Source: Pseudomonadota bacterium (GTDB lineage Bacteria; Pseudomonadota; Gammaproteobacteria; UBA5335). From it: a stretch of DNA of 34,611 nt. This document shows, in pieces, positions 8,925 through 17,924 of the stretch (within the stretch, counting starts at the first letter, position 1; every line of letters begins with the position of its first letter). The translations under genes were made by a program, and so were the position numbers. The DNA lies in the NCBI GenBank assembly GCA_021767745.1, contig JAASSS010000006.1:1-34611 (forward strand), in the 5' to 3' direction. The notes under the pieces were generated by a model. It was not told where the DNA came from. It was given only the letters and a program-made list of their open reading frames with translations, and searched no databases.

Positions 8925-10514
8925 TCAGTGGCGGAAGTGGCGAATCCCGGTGAAGATCATCGCGATGTCGTGGGCGTCCGCGGCCGCGATGACCTGCGCG
9001 TCCCGCATTGAGCCGCCGGGTTGGATGACCGCGCGGATGCCGGCCTCGGCGGCGGCGTCGATGCCGTCGCGAAAGGGGAAGAAGGCATCCGAGGCCATGA
9101 CCGCGCCGGCCACCTGCAGCCCCTCGTCGGCCGCCTTGATCGCAGCGATACGCGCGCTGTACACCCGGCTCATCTGCCCGGCGCCGATGCCGACAGTGCG
9201 TTGGTCACGCGCGTAGACGATGGCGTTCGACTTCACGTATTTCGCGACGCGCCAGGCAAAGGCCAGATCGGCCTGCTCCGCCGCCGAGGGCGCCCGCCGG
9301 GTGACCACGCGCATCGCATCCGGCGCCAGCTGCGCCGTGTCGGCCGTCTGCACCAGCATGCCACCGCTGATGGCATGCCACTGCAGCGGCGCGGCAGCCG
9401 CCGGCTGACCCAGGGCGAGCACCCGCAGGTTCGGCTTGCCGGCGAACACTTCGGCCGCTGCCGGCGTGATCTCCGGCGCCAGGATCACCTCCGCGAACTG
9501 GCGTTCGACGATCCGCCGAGCCAGCTCCCCCGGCAGTGGCCGATTGAAGGCGAGGATACCGCCGAAGGCGGAGGTGGGGTCGGTCGCGAAGGCGGCGTCA
9601 TAGGCGGCCGAGAGCGATTCGGCCAGCGCCACGCCGCAGGGATTGGCGTGCTTGACGATTACGCAGGCCGGGCGGTCCAGCTCCAGCACGCAGGCCAGCG
9701 CCGCGTCGGCATCGGCGAGATTGTTGTAGGAGAGCGCCTTGCCCTGCAGTTGCCTGGCACCGGCCAGCGTACCCTCGGCGGTCACGCCGGCCTCGCGGTA
9801 GAGCGCGGCCTGCTGATGCGGATTTTCTCCGTAGCGGAGCGCTTGCACGCGCTGCCAGCGCGGCATCAGTGCCGCCGGCAGCGTCGCCTCGCTCGCCACC
9901 GGTTCGGCGTCGAGCTGCGCCAGGTACGCTGCGACGGCGGCATCGTACGCCGCCGTGTGGGCGAAGGCCTTGGCGGCCAGCTGCCGGCGCCAGGCGCTAC
10001 CGGGCCCTTCGCCGCGGCCGAGGGCGGCGATCAGTGCGTCGTAGTCGGCGGCATCGACGATGGCCGTGACGCGCTCGTGATTCTTCGCCGCCGCGCGCAG
10101 CATGGCGGGGCCGCCGATGTCGATCTGCTCGATGGCCACCGCCGGCGTGCAGCCGGGCCGCGCGATCGTCTCGCTGAAGGGATAGAGGTTGACCACCAGC
10201 AGGTCGATCGGCGGGATGTCCCGCTCGCGCATCACCGCCTCGTCCTCGTCACGACGGCCGAGCAGCCCGCCGTGGATCCGCGGGTGCAGCGTCTTCACGC
10301 GTCCGCCCATGATCTCCGGTGCGCCGGTGTAGGCGCTTACCTCGACCACGTTCACCCCCGCTGCGCGCAGCGCCTGGGCGGTACCGCCGGTGGAGAGCAC
10401 TTCCACCCCCGCCTGCTGCAGCGCAAGACCCAGCGGTTCCAGACCGCGCTTGTCGGAGACGCTGAGCAGGGCGCGGCGGATGGGTGCGGTCACGGCCGGT
10501 TCAGCCGCGGGCAT
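8925..10514 (-). CDS. purH: Bifunctional AICAR formyltransferase / IMP cyclohydrolase
   Basis: A 529-aa bifunctional enzyme for the last two steps of IMP synthesis. The N-terminal MGS-like cyclohydrolase domain (about 10-150) has [23 protein letters not shown] and the conserved [16 protein letters not shown]. The C-terminal transformylase domain has [13 protein letters not shown], the catalytic KHANPCGVA and [12 protein letters not shown]. Length equals the E. coli protein. The first ATG (10514) lies 14 nt inside the end of fis and has no evident ribosome binding site. A GTG at 10493 just after the fis stop is an alternative. Either way translation is likely coupled to fis. The order fis-purH-purD is common in Pseudomonas-type gammaproteobacteria. 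Confidence 0.97.
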   Translation of the reverse strand: MPAAEPAVTAPIRRALLSVSDKRGLEPLGLALQQAGVEVLSTGGTAQALRAAGVNVVEVSAYTGAPEIMGGRVKTLHPRIHGGLLGRRDEDEAVMRERDIPPIDLLVVNLYPFSETIARPGCTPAVAIEQIDIGGPAMLRAAAKNHERVTAIVDAADYDALIAALGRGEGPGSAWRRQLAAKAFAHTAAYDAAVAAYLAQLDAEPVASEATLPAALMPRWQRVQALRYGENPHQQAALYREAGVTAEGTLAGARQLQGKALSYNNLADADAALACVLELDRPACVIVKHANPCGVALAESLSAAYDAAFATDPTSAFGGILAFNRPLPGELARRIVERQFAEVILAPEITPAAAEVFAGKPNLRVLALGQPAAAAPLQWHAISGGMLVQTADTAQLAPDAMRVVTRRAPSAAEQADLAFAWRVAKYVKSNAIVYARDQRTVGIGAGQMSRVYSARIAAIKAADEGLQVAGAVMASDAFFPFRDGIDAAAEAGIRAVIQPGGSMRDAQVIAAADAHDIAMIFTGIRHFRH

Positions 10515-10788
10515 CGTAGTGGGCCAGTCGTTTGCGCAGCGTGGCGCGATTCATGCCGAGCATGGAGGCGGCGACGGTCATGTTGCCCTGCGCTTCCTGC
10601 AGCACCCGCCGCAGCAGTGGCTCCTCGACCTCGCGCATTACCAGCGCGTGCAGGTCGCTCGGGCGCTGTCCGTTCAGATCGTGAAAGAAATTGTCCAGCA
10701 CTTGTTCCACACAGGCGCGCAGGGAGGGGCGCTCGGCGGCGGCTGCGCTGTCGACGGCTGACGCCGTCGATGCCGCATCCTTGTTCAT
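10501..10788 (-). CDS. fis: DNA-binding nucleoid regulator Fis
   Basis: A 95-aa Fis protein, a dimeric DNA-bending factor that activates stable RNA promoters and organises the nucleoid. The N-terminal tail is Ala-rich. The core has [17 protein letters not shown] and [17 protein letters not shown]. The C-terminal helix-turn-helix [20 protein letters not shown] closely resembles E. coli Fis. GAGGAAAAC precedes the ATG as a ribosome binding site. In most gammaproteobacteria fis follows dusB; here the gene before it is the DUF3426 protein and no dusB is seen. The 74-bp gap upstream (10789-10862) holds only a short GC hairpin and no strong promoter that I can recognise. Confidence 0.95.
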   Translation of the reverse strand: MNKDAASTASAVDSAAAAERPSLRACVEQVLDNFFHDLNGQRPSDLHALVMREVEEPLLRRVLQEAQGNMTVAASMLGMNRATLRKRLAHYDARG

Positions 10789-10862
10789 GTTGTTTTCCTC
10801 GCGCGCCGGGTCATGTCATGGCCGGTGGCGGACGCAGCCCGCCGGCCGGAAGGCCGAACATC

Positions 10863-11636
10863 TTAATCAGCCTCGCCGCCGGCACCAACCGCTGTCGGCG
10901 GCCGCAGCAGGAAGCGATAGCCTGCCACCTCGCGGGCGGGTGCTGGCAGAGCCAGCTGCACCGCCAGCTCACCGCCCGGTGGCAGCCGGATAGCGCCGGG
11001 CGGTGTCGCGGTGGGTGCCGCAAGATATCGCTGCGGACCGAAACGCTCGCGTGCCAGGGCGGCGCCGTTGCGATCCTCCAGTGTCAGCTCGATCACCGGC
11101 AGTGGCTGTGCCGCATTGCCGCGGTTGATCAGCCGCGCGGCGAACGCCAGCTCGCCGGCATCGTCGCCAGTGCGGGTCAGCCGGTGGCCGCGCAGATCGA
11201 GGGCGGCCGGATCGAAGCCGGCGGGTGAGGCGCAGGGCAGCCCGAGCCGCGCGCCGGCACGGCAGCCGGCCTCGGCCAGCAGGCTGACGCCCGGCAGTTG
11301 CGCCAGCGGTGGTCGGAGCGCGTAGGCCAGCAGTAGCAGCAGCGTCAGCAGCGCGCCGAGCAGCACCAGCCGCCGCCGGCTGCCCGCCCCGCGACGCTCG
11401 TCGGCAGGCGCCGGCCAGGCCTCTTCCACGACGCCGGACGGTACGGGGGGTAGCCCGGCAGTGGCGCTGCTCCAGCCGGGCGCGAGCGGCCAGTCATCCG
11501 CAGCCTGGCGGACGATCCGCGGCAGGGCGTCGAACAGCGCCCCGCAATGCCGGCAGGCAACGAGGCCGCCCTCGAGCTGCAGTTGCGCCGGCGAAACCGG
11601 ATTGGTCTGGTCGCATTCCGGGCACCGGGCAGGCAT
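10863..11636 (-). CDS. Zinc-ribbon DUF3426 membrane protein
   Basis: A 257-aa protein with an N-terminal MJ0042-type zinc ribbon (cysteines at 5 and 8, then CRHCG near 33-37). A Pro/Ala linker leads to one transmembrane helix (about 90-107, LLLLLAYAL core). A C-terminal DUF3426 domain on the far side has the immunoglobulin-like wording LAFAARLINRGNAAQPLPVI. This architecture recurs next to prmA in many gammaproteobacteria. Its function is unknown; a membrane-anchored, metal-binding scaffold is all that can be said. The start shares one base with the prmA stop (TGATG). Confidence 0.88.
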   Translation of the reverse strand: MPARCPECDQTNPVSPAQLQLEGGLVACRHCGALFDALPRIVRQAADDWPLAPGWSSATAGLPPVPSGVVEEAWPAPADERRGAGSRRRLVLLGALLTLLLLLAYALRPPLAQLPGVSLLAEAGCRAGARLGLPCASPAGFDPAALDLRGHRLTRTGDDAGELAFAARLINRGNAAQPLPVIELTLEDRNGAALARERFGPQRYLAAPTATPPGAIRLPPGGELAVQLALPAPAREVAGYRFLLRPPTAVGAGGEAD

Positions 11637-12529
11637 CAGGTACCGGCGGCGGCCGTGCCGGTGAGCAACGCCCAGCCTTCGTCGAGTTGCGCCGGCGCCA
11701 GCTGCAGCGCGGCGTAGCTCTTGCCGAGGGCCTCGACCTGCGCCGTGGTGATGCCGGACAGGCCGACACGTCCGCCGGGCCGCAGTCGCGCCAGCAGCGC
11801 CGGCGCCAGGGCCCGCAGGGGGTTGAGCAGGATGTTCGCCAGCACGAGGTCGAAGTCGCCGTCCGGCGCCGATGCCGGCAGCGACGCCGTGAGCTGGCCC
11901 TCACGCTGGTTGAGCGCCGCATTCGCCTGCGTGGCGCGCACCGCCTGCGGGTCGATGTCCACCGCGTGCACCGTCGCCGCGCCGAGCGCCAGTGCCGCCA
12001 GGCCGAGGACGCCGGAGCCGCAGCCGTAGTCCAGCACGCGCGCGCCGCGCAGGGCGCCCTCGGCCCCGAGTGCGTCGAGCCAGGTCAGGCACAGTCGGGT
12101 GGTCGGATGCGTGCCGGTACCGAAGGCGAGGCCCGGGTCGAGCCAGACGGTGACGGCGTCGGCGGGCGGCTCGCGGTGGGTCGGGCACACCGCGAGCCGG
12201 CGACCGTAGCGCAGCGGTTGCAGGCCGGACTGGATCTGGGCCTGCCAGTCGGCAGCGGCGATGTGCCGGCGCGCCGCCGGCGCGAGGCCGACCAGCGCCG
12301 GCTCCCGGCGCAGCGCCAGTTCCACCAGATCGAGGTCGGTCCCCGCCTCGAACAACGCCGTCAGCTGGTTGTGCACCCAGGCTGGATGCGTGCCCGGCGG
12401 CGGCTCGAACAGGGCCTGTTCATCCGCGGACTGGGTGGTGATAGCGAGCGCGCCGAGCGCCTCCAGCGCCGCCTCCAGCACCGACGCCGTGGTGGCATCG
12501 ACCGCAAAGGACAGTTCCTGCCAGGCCAT
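11636..12529 (-). CDS. prmA: Ribosomal protein L11 methyltransferase PrmA
   Basis: A 297-aa SAM-dependent enzyme that trimethylates several amines of ribosomal protein L11. The N-terminal L11-recognition domain begins MAWQELSFAVD. The catalytic domain contains FGTGTHPTTRLCLTWLD, the SAM motif VLDYGCGSGVLGLAAL, AVDIDPQAV and the active-site LVLANILLNPL. The frame is open further upstream to 12583, but the family N-terminus starts at the ATG at 12527-12529, preceded by GGGGAA. It lies 10 nt after accC, in the standard accB-accC-prmA order. Confidence 0.95.
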   Translation of the reverse strand: MAWQELSFAVDATTASVLEAALEALGALAITTQSADEQALFEPPPGTHPAWVHNQLTALFEAGTDLDLVELALRREPALVGLAPAARRHIAAADWQAQIQSGLQPLRYGRRLAVCPTHREPPADAVTVWLDPGLAFGTGTHPTTRLCLTWLDALGAEGALRGARVLDYGCGSGVLGLAALALGAATVHAVDIDPQAVRATQANAALNQREGQLTASLPASAPDGDFDLVLANILLNPLRALAPALLARLRPGGRVGLSGITTAQVEALGKSYAALQLAPAQLDEGWALLTGTAAAGT

Positions 12530-12539
12530 TGGCGTTCCC

Positions 12540-13880
12540 CTACAGCCCGAGCTTGTGCTCCAGGAAGTGGATATCGGTGCCACCGGCGACGAACGCCGGG
12601 TCCTGCATCAGCTCGCGGTGCAGCGGGGCGTTGGTCGCCACCCCGTCCACGACCAATTCGCCGAGGGCCGAGGCCATGCGCGCGATCGCCCGCTCCCGCG
12701 TCGGCCCGCGGGCCAGCAGCTTGCCGATGAGCGAATCGTAGTACGGCGGCACCACGTAGTCGTTGTAGAGGTGCGAATCCATGCGGATGCCGGGGCCGCC
12801 GGGCGCGTGGTAGTCGGTCACCTTGCCCGGCGAGGGCAGGAAGTTGCGTGGATCCTCCGCGTTGATGCGGCACTCGATCGCATGCCCCCGCCACTCCACC
12901 TGTTCCTGGCGCAGGGCGAGCGGCTCGCCGGCAGCGATGCCGATCTGCGTGGTGACGATGTCGATGTCGGTGATCAGTTCGGTCACCGGGTGCTCGACCT
13001 GCACGCGCGTGTTCATCTCGATGAAGTAGAACTCGCCGTTCTCGTAAAGGAACTCGAAGGTGCCGGCACCGCGATAGCCGATGCGCTGGCAGGCCTCGAT
13101 GCAGATCGATCCCATGTGATCGCGCTGCTGCTGGCTGATGCCGGGTGCGGGCGCCTCCTCGATGATCTTCTGGTGTCGCCGCTGGATCGAGCAGTCGCGT
13201 TCGCCGAGGTGGATGACGTTGCCGTGCGTATCGGCCAGCACCTGGAACTCGATGTGCCGCGGCTTCTCGAGGTACTTCTCCATGTACACCGTGCCGTCGC
13301 CGAACGCCGCCGCCGCCTCGGTGCGGGTCAGCGAGATGGCGCTGGCCAGGTGGCCGGCGCTGTGCACGACCCGCATGCCGCGCCCGCCGCCGCCCGCAGC
13401 GGCCTTGATCAGCACCGGGAAGCCGATCTGCTGCGCCAGCGCGAGGTTTTCCTCGGCGTCATCGCCCAGCGGCCCACCCGAGCCCGGCACGCAGGGGACG
13501 CCGGCCGCCTGCATCGTCCGGATGGCCGAGACCTTGTCGCCCATCAGGCGGATGGTCTCCGGTCGCGGACCGATGAAGGTGAAGCCGCTCTGCTCGACCC
13601 GCTCGGCGAAATCGGCGTTCTCGGCGAGAAAGCCATAGCCGGGATGGATCGCCTCCGCGTCGGTCACTTCCGCGGCGGAGATGATCGCCGGCATGTTGAG
13701 GTAGCTCTCGGCCGCCGCCGGCGGACCGATGCACACCGACTCGTCCGCCAGCAGCACGTGCTGCTGCTGGCGGTCGGCGGTGGAATGCACGGCCACGGTG
13801 CGGATGCCCAGCTCCCGGCAGGCCCGCAGGATGCGCAGGGCGATTTCGCCGCGGTTGGCGATCACGATCTTCCGGAACAT
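12540..13880 (-). CDS. accC: Acetyl-CoA carboxylase, biotin carboxylase subunit
   Basis: A 446-aa ATP-grasp biotin carboxylase that carboxylates biotin on AccB, the first half of malonyl-CoA formation. The N-terminal [20 protein letters not shown] is nearly universal. The ATP loop [14 protein letters not shown], the [15 protein letters not shown] segment and the catalytic [16 protein letters not shown] are all present, as is the C-terminal [12 protein letters not shown]. Length matches E. coli AccC (449 aa). It is separated by 7 nt from accB upstream and is co-transcribed with it. Confidence 0.98.
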   Translation of the reverse strand: MFRKIVIANRGEIALRILRACRELGIRTVAVHSTADRQQQHVLLADESVCIGPPAAAESYLNMPAIISAAEVTDAEAIHPGYGFLAENADFAERVEQSGFTFIGPRPETIRLMGDKVSAIRTMQAAGVPCVPGSGGPLGDDAEENLALAQQIGFPVLIKAAAGGGGRGMRVVHSAGHLASAISLTRTEAAAAFGDGTVYMEKYLEKPRHIEFQVLADTHGNVIHLGERDCSIQRRHQKIIEEAPAPGISQQQRDHMGSICIEACQRIGYRGAGTFEFLYENGEFYFIEMNTRVQVEHPVTELITDIDIVTTQIGIAAGEPLALRQEQVEWRGHAIECRINAEDPRNFLPSPGKVTDYHAPGGPGIRMDSHLYNDYVVPPYYDSLIGKLLARGPTRERAIARMASALGELVVDGVATNAPLHRELMQDPAFVAGGTDIHFLEHKLGL

Positions 13881-13887
13881 GCGATGC

Positions 13888-14352
13888 CTACTCGATGACC
13901 AGTAGCGTCTGACCGAACTCGACCGGCTGGCCGTTCTCCACCAGGATCGCGACCACCTTGCCTGCCTGCTCGGCCTCGATCGGGTTCATCATCTTCATCG
14001 CCTCGATGATGCACAGCGTCTGGCCGGCCTCGACCTGCTGGCCGATTTCCACGAACGGCGGCGAGGTGGGCGCTGGCGCCCGGTAGAAGGTGCCGACCAT
14101 CGGCGCGGTGACCGGCGTGCCGGGTGGCAGCGCCGGCTGAGCCGGTTCCTCCACGAGGTCGGCAGCGGTGATCGCCGCGGGCGGCAGCGTCGGCGGCGCC
14201 GCCGACGCTGCCGACGCCGCGGGCACTGGCGCGACCGCCGCCGGTGCATGCCGGCTGATGCGTACGCTGTCCTCGCCTTCCTTGATCTCCAGCTCGTCGA
14301 GGTGGGACGCCTCGAGCAGTTCGATCAGTTTCTTGACCTTGCGGATATCCAT
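13888..14352 (-). CDS. accB: Acetyl-CoA carboxylase biotin carboxyl carrier protein (BCCP)
   Basis: A 154-aa biotin carrier of acetyl-CoA carboxylase. The N-terminal helix region [14 protein letters not shown] matches BCCP, followed by [14 protein letters not shown] long Ala/Pro-rich flexible linker spans about 36-78. The C-terminal biotinyl domain contains the thumb-like [17 protein letters not shown] and the [12 protein letters not shown] motif, whose lysine is biotinylated by BirA. The linker's coding sequence contains a perfect 32-bp palindrome (listed separately). In related species accB autoregulates its operon; nothing here shows that directly. It lies between aroQ (17 nt upstream) and accC. 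Confidence 0.97.
   Translation of the reverse strand: MDIRKVKKLIELLEASHLDELEIKEGEDSVRISRHAPAAVAPVPAASAASAAPPTLPPAAITAADLVEEPAQPALPPGTPVTAPMVGTFYRAPAPTSPPFVEIGQQVEAGQTLCIIEAMKMMNPIEAEQAGKVVAILVENGQPVEFGQTLLVIE
14182..14213. repeat. Perfect 32-bp palindrome within the accB linker
   Basis: Two 16-nt arms (14182-14197 and 14198-14213) are exact reverse complements with no spacer. The outer base pair is C14182-G14213; the next pair out mismatches. It encodes part of the Ala/Pro linker of AccB. In mRNA it would form a very stable, almost all-GC hairpin. The centre is GGCGCC. Confidence 0.9.
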
Positions 14353-14369
14353 GGCTGTCGCTTTCCGTG

Positions 14370-14831
14370 CTAGGGCGCCGCGGGATCGGCGGCTGGATCG
14401 AGCCGGCGGACGGCGGCCTGCAGCGCGAGCTCATAGCCCTGGGCGCCGAGGCCACAGATCACACCGCTCGCCAGATCCGAAAAATACGAATGTCGCCGAA
14501 AGGCTTCGCGGGCGTGGATGTTGGAGAGGTGAATCTCGATGAATGGCAGGCCGGTGGCCGCCAGCGCGTCGCGCAGCGCCACGCTGGTATGCGTGAGGCC
14601 CGCCGGGTTGATCAGGATGAAGTCGATCGCCTCGTCCATGGCGGCGTGGAGGCGCTCGATCAGTGCGCTCTCGGCGTTGCTCTGGAAGGCCACCAGGCGA
14701 TGCCCGGCCTGACTCGCCAGCCCGGCCAGGCGCTGCTCGATCGCCGCCAGCGTGGTGGCGCCGTAGTGCGCCGGCTCGCGGCGGCCGAGCAGGTCGAGAT
14801 TGGGGCCGTTCAGGAGCAGAATCGACGCCAT
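14370..14831 (-). CDS. aroQ: 3-dehydroquinate dehydratase, type II
   Basis: A 153-aa dodecameric type II dehydroquinase, which dehydrates 3-dehydroquinate in the shikimate pathway. The family N-terminus [17 protein letters not shown] is present, with the catalytic arginine (17 or 18) and tyrosine (Y23) in RREPAHYG. The active-site segments [18 protein letters not shown] and [15 protein letters not shown] follow, then [15 protein letters not shown]. The frame is open upstream to 14975, but the conserved start is the ATG at 14829-14831. It heads the aroQ-accB-accC-prmA series, a common arrangement, behind a candidate promoter at 14947-14975. Confidence 0.96.
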   Translation of the reverse strand: MASILLLNGPNLDLLGRREPAHYGATTLAAIEQRLAGLASQAGHRLVAFQSNAESALIERLHAAMDEAIDFILINPAGLTHTSVALRDALAATGLPFIEIHLSNIHAREAFRRHSYFSDLASGVICGLGAQGYELALQAAVRRLDPAADPAAP

Positions 14832-14946
14832 GGGGAATCGCACATCCTTGCGGCTTGCGCCGCCGGACGATCGGGTCCGGTGGGGCCGGCTGGTGTTGAG
14901 TGTCGGGTCGCTTCTCAGAGCCCGCAGGCCGGGCGACGTGGCGCCT

Positions 14947-14975
14947 ATTCTGGCCGGGCCGGGCGCGTCAGGCAA
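14947..14975 (-). promoter_or_regulatory. Candidate sigma-70 promoter for aroQ-accB-accC
   Basis: Read on the minus strand: TTGCCT (14975-14970), a 17-bp spacer, CAGAAT (14952-14947). Each hexamer matches consensus at four of six positions. It lies in the 189-bp gap between the TlpA gene and aroQ, about 115 nt before the aroQ start, leaving room for a leader. Plausible but not proven. Confidence 0.4.
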
Positions 14976-15020
14976 CCGCAGGGCGCACGATTCGGGCAGA
15001 TGCCTGCACGCTGGCCGAAG

Positions 15021-15581
15021 TTAGCGTTCCGCCGGTGTGAGCCCGGCCTCGCGTAGCCACTCCGCCAGCTGTTCTGCCTGCAGCAGCCCCATGTGCTGCG
15101 CGGCGATCGTGCCGTCCGGACGCACCAGCACCGTGTAGGGAATGCCGCCTTGCCGGTTGCCGTAGGCGCGGGTCAGGGTGATGCCCTCGTCACCGGCGAG
15201 CAGCAGCGGGTAGTCGATGCCCATCTCGTCGCGATAGGCACGCACCGCCGGCGCCAGGTCCAGAGCGATGCCGATCACGGTCAGGCCCTGCTCGCGATAG
15301 CGGGTGTAGGTCGCGTTCAGCAGCGGGATCTCCTCGCGACACGGTCCGCACCAGGGCGCCCAGAAGTTGATCAGCCGCAACTGCCCCTCCCAGGACGCCA
15401 GGGTGCGCGGCTCGCCGTCCAGGTCCGCCAGCGTGAAGGCGGGCGCCGGCGCACCGACGATCTCGCCATCGATGGCCGGGGCGGCCGGGGGCTCGCGATG
15501 CTGACGCGCCAGCAGGGCCCCCAGGATGGCGGCCAGCAGAGCCACCACGACGATCGACAGCTGTTGGCGGGAGACGCTCAT
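15021..15581 (-). CDS. TlpA/ResA-type membrane-anchored thioredoxin
   Basis: A 186-aa protein with one N-terminal membrane anchor (about 9-25) and a periplasmic thioredoxin fold. The redox motif FWAPWCGPC has cysteines at 78 and 81. The cis-proline region is GGIPYTVLVRPDG, and the C-terminal helix ends LREAGLTP. It belongs to the AhpC/TSA-Redoxin TlpA/ResA group, which reduces disulfides in the periplasm, for example apocytochrome c. Its ATG overlaps the dsbD stop by 4 nt (ATGA), and DsbD is the natural electron donor, so the pair probably acts as one reducing pathway. The exact client proteins cannot be deduced. Confidence 0.9.
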   Translation of the reverse strand: MSVSRQQLSIVVVALLAAILGALLARQHREPPAAPAIDGEIVGAPAPAFTLADLDGEPRTLASWEGQLRLINFWAPWCGPCREEIPLLNATYTRYREQGLTVIGIALDLAPAVRAYRDEMGIDYPLLLAGDEGITLTRAYGNRQGGIPYTVLVRPDGTIAAQHMGLLQAEQLAEWLREAGLTPAER

Positions 15582-17443
15582 GGTGACTCCGATAGCGCGA
15601 GTTCGAGCCGGCGCAGGAAGGCGTCGGGCCCGGCATAACCGTACAGACGATGATCGCTGCGCTCACGGCCGTCGGCACCGAAGATCAGCAGTGCCGGCGG
15701 GCCGGGTACGCCGAGCGCACGCAGCAGGGCACGATCCTCGGCATCGTTCGCCGTCACGTCCGCCTGCAGTCGCGCCAATGGTGCCAGCCGCGCGATGACC
15801 TGCGGATCGCGGAAGGTGCTGCGGGCCATGCGCACGCAATCCACGCACCAGTCGGCGTAGAAGTCCAGCACCACCGGCTGGCCGGCCTCGCGGGCCGCGG
15901 CCAGTGCCTGCTCGAGCTCGGCGACCGAGGCCACAGGACGGAACGCGACCTTCGCAGCGCCTGTTTGCTGGCCGGCCGGCAGCGCCAGCGGCGGCCAGAG
16001 CCGGTCGCCGCCGCGCGCGCCGGCCAGCAGCCAGATCAGGCCCCAGGCCAGCAGCACCAGGGCGAGCCCCTGACGCAGCCGGCCGACGCGCGTCATGCCG
16101 GGTGTCAGCGCGCCGGCCAGCACGGCGGTCAGGATGGCGAGCCCGCCCCAGGCGGCGACGCTGGCCCAGCCGGGCAGCAGGCGGCCGAGCAGCCAGAGCG
16201 CCACGCCCAGCAGCAACAGGCCGAACAGGCTCTCGATCGCCGCCATCCATTGCCCGGCTCGCGGCAGCAACGCGCCGGCACCGAGTCCGACCAGCAGCAG
16301 TGGCGCGCCCATGCCGAGGCTGAGCGCGAACAGCGCCGACCCGCCCAGCAGGGCATCGCCGGTCTGGCCGATGTAGACCAGGGCGCCGGCAAGCGGCGCC
16401 GCCACGCAGGGGCCGACGATCAGTGCCGACAGCGCGCCCATCACGCCCACGCCGAGATAGCTGCCGCCACGCTGGCGGGCGGAGAGCTGTTGCAGGCGCC
16501 CGGCCAGGCGGCTCGGCAGCTGGATCGTATACAGCCCGAGCAGGCCCAGTGCCAACAGCACGAAGATGGCGCTGAAGCCGATCAGCACCGCCGGGTGCTG
16601 GGCATAGGCCTGCAGGTTGGCGCCGAACAGCCCGGCCAGTATCCCGGCGGCGGTGTAGGTCAGCGCCATGGCCAGCACATAGGCTGCGGACAGCGCGAAG
16701 GCCCGGCCGCGCCCGGCCTGCTCGCCGATGATCACGGCGGACAGGATGGGCACCATCGGCAGCACGCAGGGCGTGAAGGCCAGCAGCAGGCCGAGGCCGA
16801 AAAAGGTCAGCAGGATCGGCCCCAGCGAGCCGGCTTCCAGCAGCCGCGCCAGCCGGGAGGACGCCGCCGGCGACGGCGGCTGCGCGGCCGGGGCGCGTGC
16901 CGCCGCCGGTGGCCTCGCTGCCGGCGGCGCCGAGGCCGAGGCCGTGGCCGCCGGCAGCCAGTCAGCCAGGTCCAGCACGCGCTCGGCGGGCGGGTAGCAG
17001 ATGCCGCGCTCGGCGCAACCCTGCCAGCGCACGGTCAGTGTGCCGGTCCGCGTGGGCAGTTCCAGCTCCGCGGAAACCGGTTCGGTGTAAACGGCCGTGC
17101 GGCCGAAGTAGGGATCGTCCTTGGGCGTACCGGCCGGGAGGCGGACCCGGCCGCCGGCAAGCAGGTCGATCGGTGCGGCGTCGGCGTCCGCCGGCTGCAG
17201 CATGAAGGCGAAGGCGTGCCGGTAGAGGTAATAGCCGGACTGGACCTGCCAGCGCACGATCAGCCGATCGGCCGCGGGCGCCTCGATCTCCAGCGGGAAG
17301 GCCTGCTCGGCCTGCAGGAACGGGTTCGCCCGGCGCTCGAACAGCCGGTCCAGATCCACCGCCGCGACCGCACCGGGCAGCAGCACCAGCAGCGCCAGCA
17401 GCAGGACCGGCAGCGCGCACTGCCAGCGCCTCAGTCGCGGCAT
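15578..17443 (-). CDS. dsbD: Thiol:disulfide interchange protein DsbD
   Basis: A 621-aa inner-membrane protein carrying electrons from cytoplasmic thioredoxin to periplasmic acceptors. The signal peptide is about 1-28. The periplasmic alpha domain has the cysteine pair GCAERGICYPP (C143, C149). An Ala/Pro linker (about 165-195) leads to the 8-TM beta domain, with its conserved cysteines in FTPCVLPMVPI (C226) and VGPCVAAP (C346). The C-terminal gamma thioredoxin domain has FYADWCVDC (C533, C536). All three redox pairs are intact. The start overlaps the end of cutA by 13 nt, with GGAGG just upstream, the classical cutA-dsbD order. trxA at 2174 encodes the likely cytoplasmic donor. Confidence 0.96.
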   Translation of the reverse strand: MPRLRRWQCALPVLLLALLVLLPGAVAAVDLDRLFERRANPFLQAEQAFPLEIEAPAADRLIVRWQVQSGYYLYRHAFAFMLQPADADAAPIDLLAGGRVRLPAGTPKDDPYFGRTAVYTEPVSAELELPTRTGTLTVRWQGCAERGICYPPAERVLDLADWLPAATASASAPPAARPPAAARAPAAQPPSPAASSRLARLLEAGSLGPILLTFFGLGLLLAFTPCVLPMVPILSAVIIGEQAGRGRAFALSAAYVLAMALTYTAAGILAGLFGANLQAYAQHPAVLIGFSAIFVLLALGLLGLYTIQLPSRLAGRLQQLSARQRGGSYLGVGVMGALSALIVGPCVAAPLAGALVYIGQTGDALLGGSALFALSLGMGAPLLLVGLGAGALLPRAGQWMAAIESLFGLLLLGVALWLLGRLLPGWASVAAWGGLAILTAVLAGALTPGMTRVGRLRQGLALVLLAWGLIWLLAGARGGDRLWPPLALPAGQQTGAAKVAFRPVASVAELEQALAAAREAGQPVVLDFYADWCVDCVRMARSTFRDPQVIARLAPLARLQADVTANDAEDRALLRALGVPGPPALLIFGADGRERSDHRLYGYAGPDAFLRRLELALSESP

Positions 17444-17769
17444 TCATCCTCCAGCCAGCCGAGATAGGCGGGCAGACCCGCGCTGACCGGCAGCGCGATG
17501 ATCTCCGGCACGTCGTAGGGATGCGCCGCGGCGAGTAGCCGCTCCAGGGCCTCGTAGCGCGGCCGGGTGGTCTTGATCAGCAGCGTCACCTCGTGCTCAC
17601 GCTCGATCCGGCCCTGCCAGCGGTACAGCGACTGCACGCCCGGCAGCACGTTGACGCAGGCCGCCAGCCGGTGCTGCAGGAGCTGCTGCGCCAGCTCGAT
17701 GGCAACGGCCTGGTCGGGGCAGTTGCACAGCACGAGCATCGGTGAGGGGAGCGAATCGGTCATGGTCAT
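17431..17769 (-). CDS. cutA: Divalent-cation tolerance protein CutA
   Basis: A 112-aa small trimeric protein of the CutA1 family, of ferredoxin-like fold and structurally related to PII. Characteristic segments are LAACVNVLPGVQSLYRW, the downstream EVTLLIKTT and HPYDVPEIIALPV. E. coli CutA was linked to copper tolerance, but its biochemical role is unsettled. Length is normal. It is the first of fourteen consecutive minus-strand genes and overlaps dsbD. The start at 17769 is followed in frame by a second ATG two codons later, which could also serve. Confidence 0.94.
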   Translation of the reverse strand: MTMTDSLPSPMLVLCNCPDQAVAIELAQQLLQHRLAACVNVLPGVQSLYRWQGRIEREHEVTLLIKTTRPRYEALERLLAAAHPYDVPEIIALPVSAGLPAYLGWLEDECRD

Positions 17770-17821
17770 CGGTCGGCGGCGAGCGCAGGAACAAGGACCG
17801 GTCGCCGGCAGGATCGCTTGC

Positions 17822-17827
17822 AGTATA
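17822..17827 (-). promoter_or_regulatory. Possible -10 element of the cutA-dsbD operon
   Basis: TATACT on the minus strand (five of six consensus bases) lies about 53 nt before the cutA start. No good -35 element is found at the right distance, so it may depend on an activator. It is an unusually AT-rich word in a GC-rich gap shared with the divergent groES promoter. Confidence 0.3.
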
Positions 17828-17896
17828 CCCGCTCGCCCGCAGCCGGGCGCGCCGCCGCCGGGGGCGGATTGTCATGCCCGCGACATCGCCCTGGTC

Positions 17897-17924
17897 TTGA
17901 CGCTCCGGGCCTCGTCACTATCAT
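17897..17924 (+). promoter_or_regulatory. Sigma-70-type promoter of groES-groEL
   Basis: TTGACG (17897-17902), 16-bp spacer, TATCAT (17919-17924). The last base of the -10 box is the first base of the CIRCE operator, so bound repressor would cover the start site. No sigma-32 consensus was recognised. Confidence 0.75.

Noticed and set aside
10789-10862. Short GC hairpin upstream of fis as a terminator
   Set aside because: Only a five-base-pair stem (CGGCC/GGCCG) and no T-tract; too weak to list.
9021-11228. 735-codon plus-strand frame over purH, fis and DUF3426
   Set aside because: All three minus-strand genes under it have clear families; the plus frame has none.
15650-17467. 605-codon plus-strand frame over dsbD
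   Set aside because: Gln/Arg/Gly-rich shadow of the conserved DsbD gene, whose three cysteine pairs are intact.
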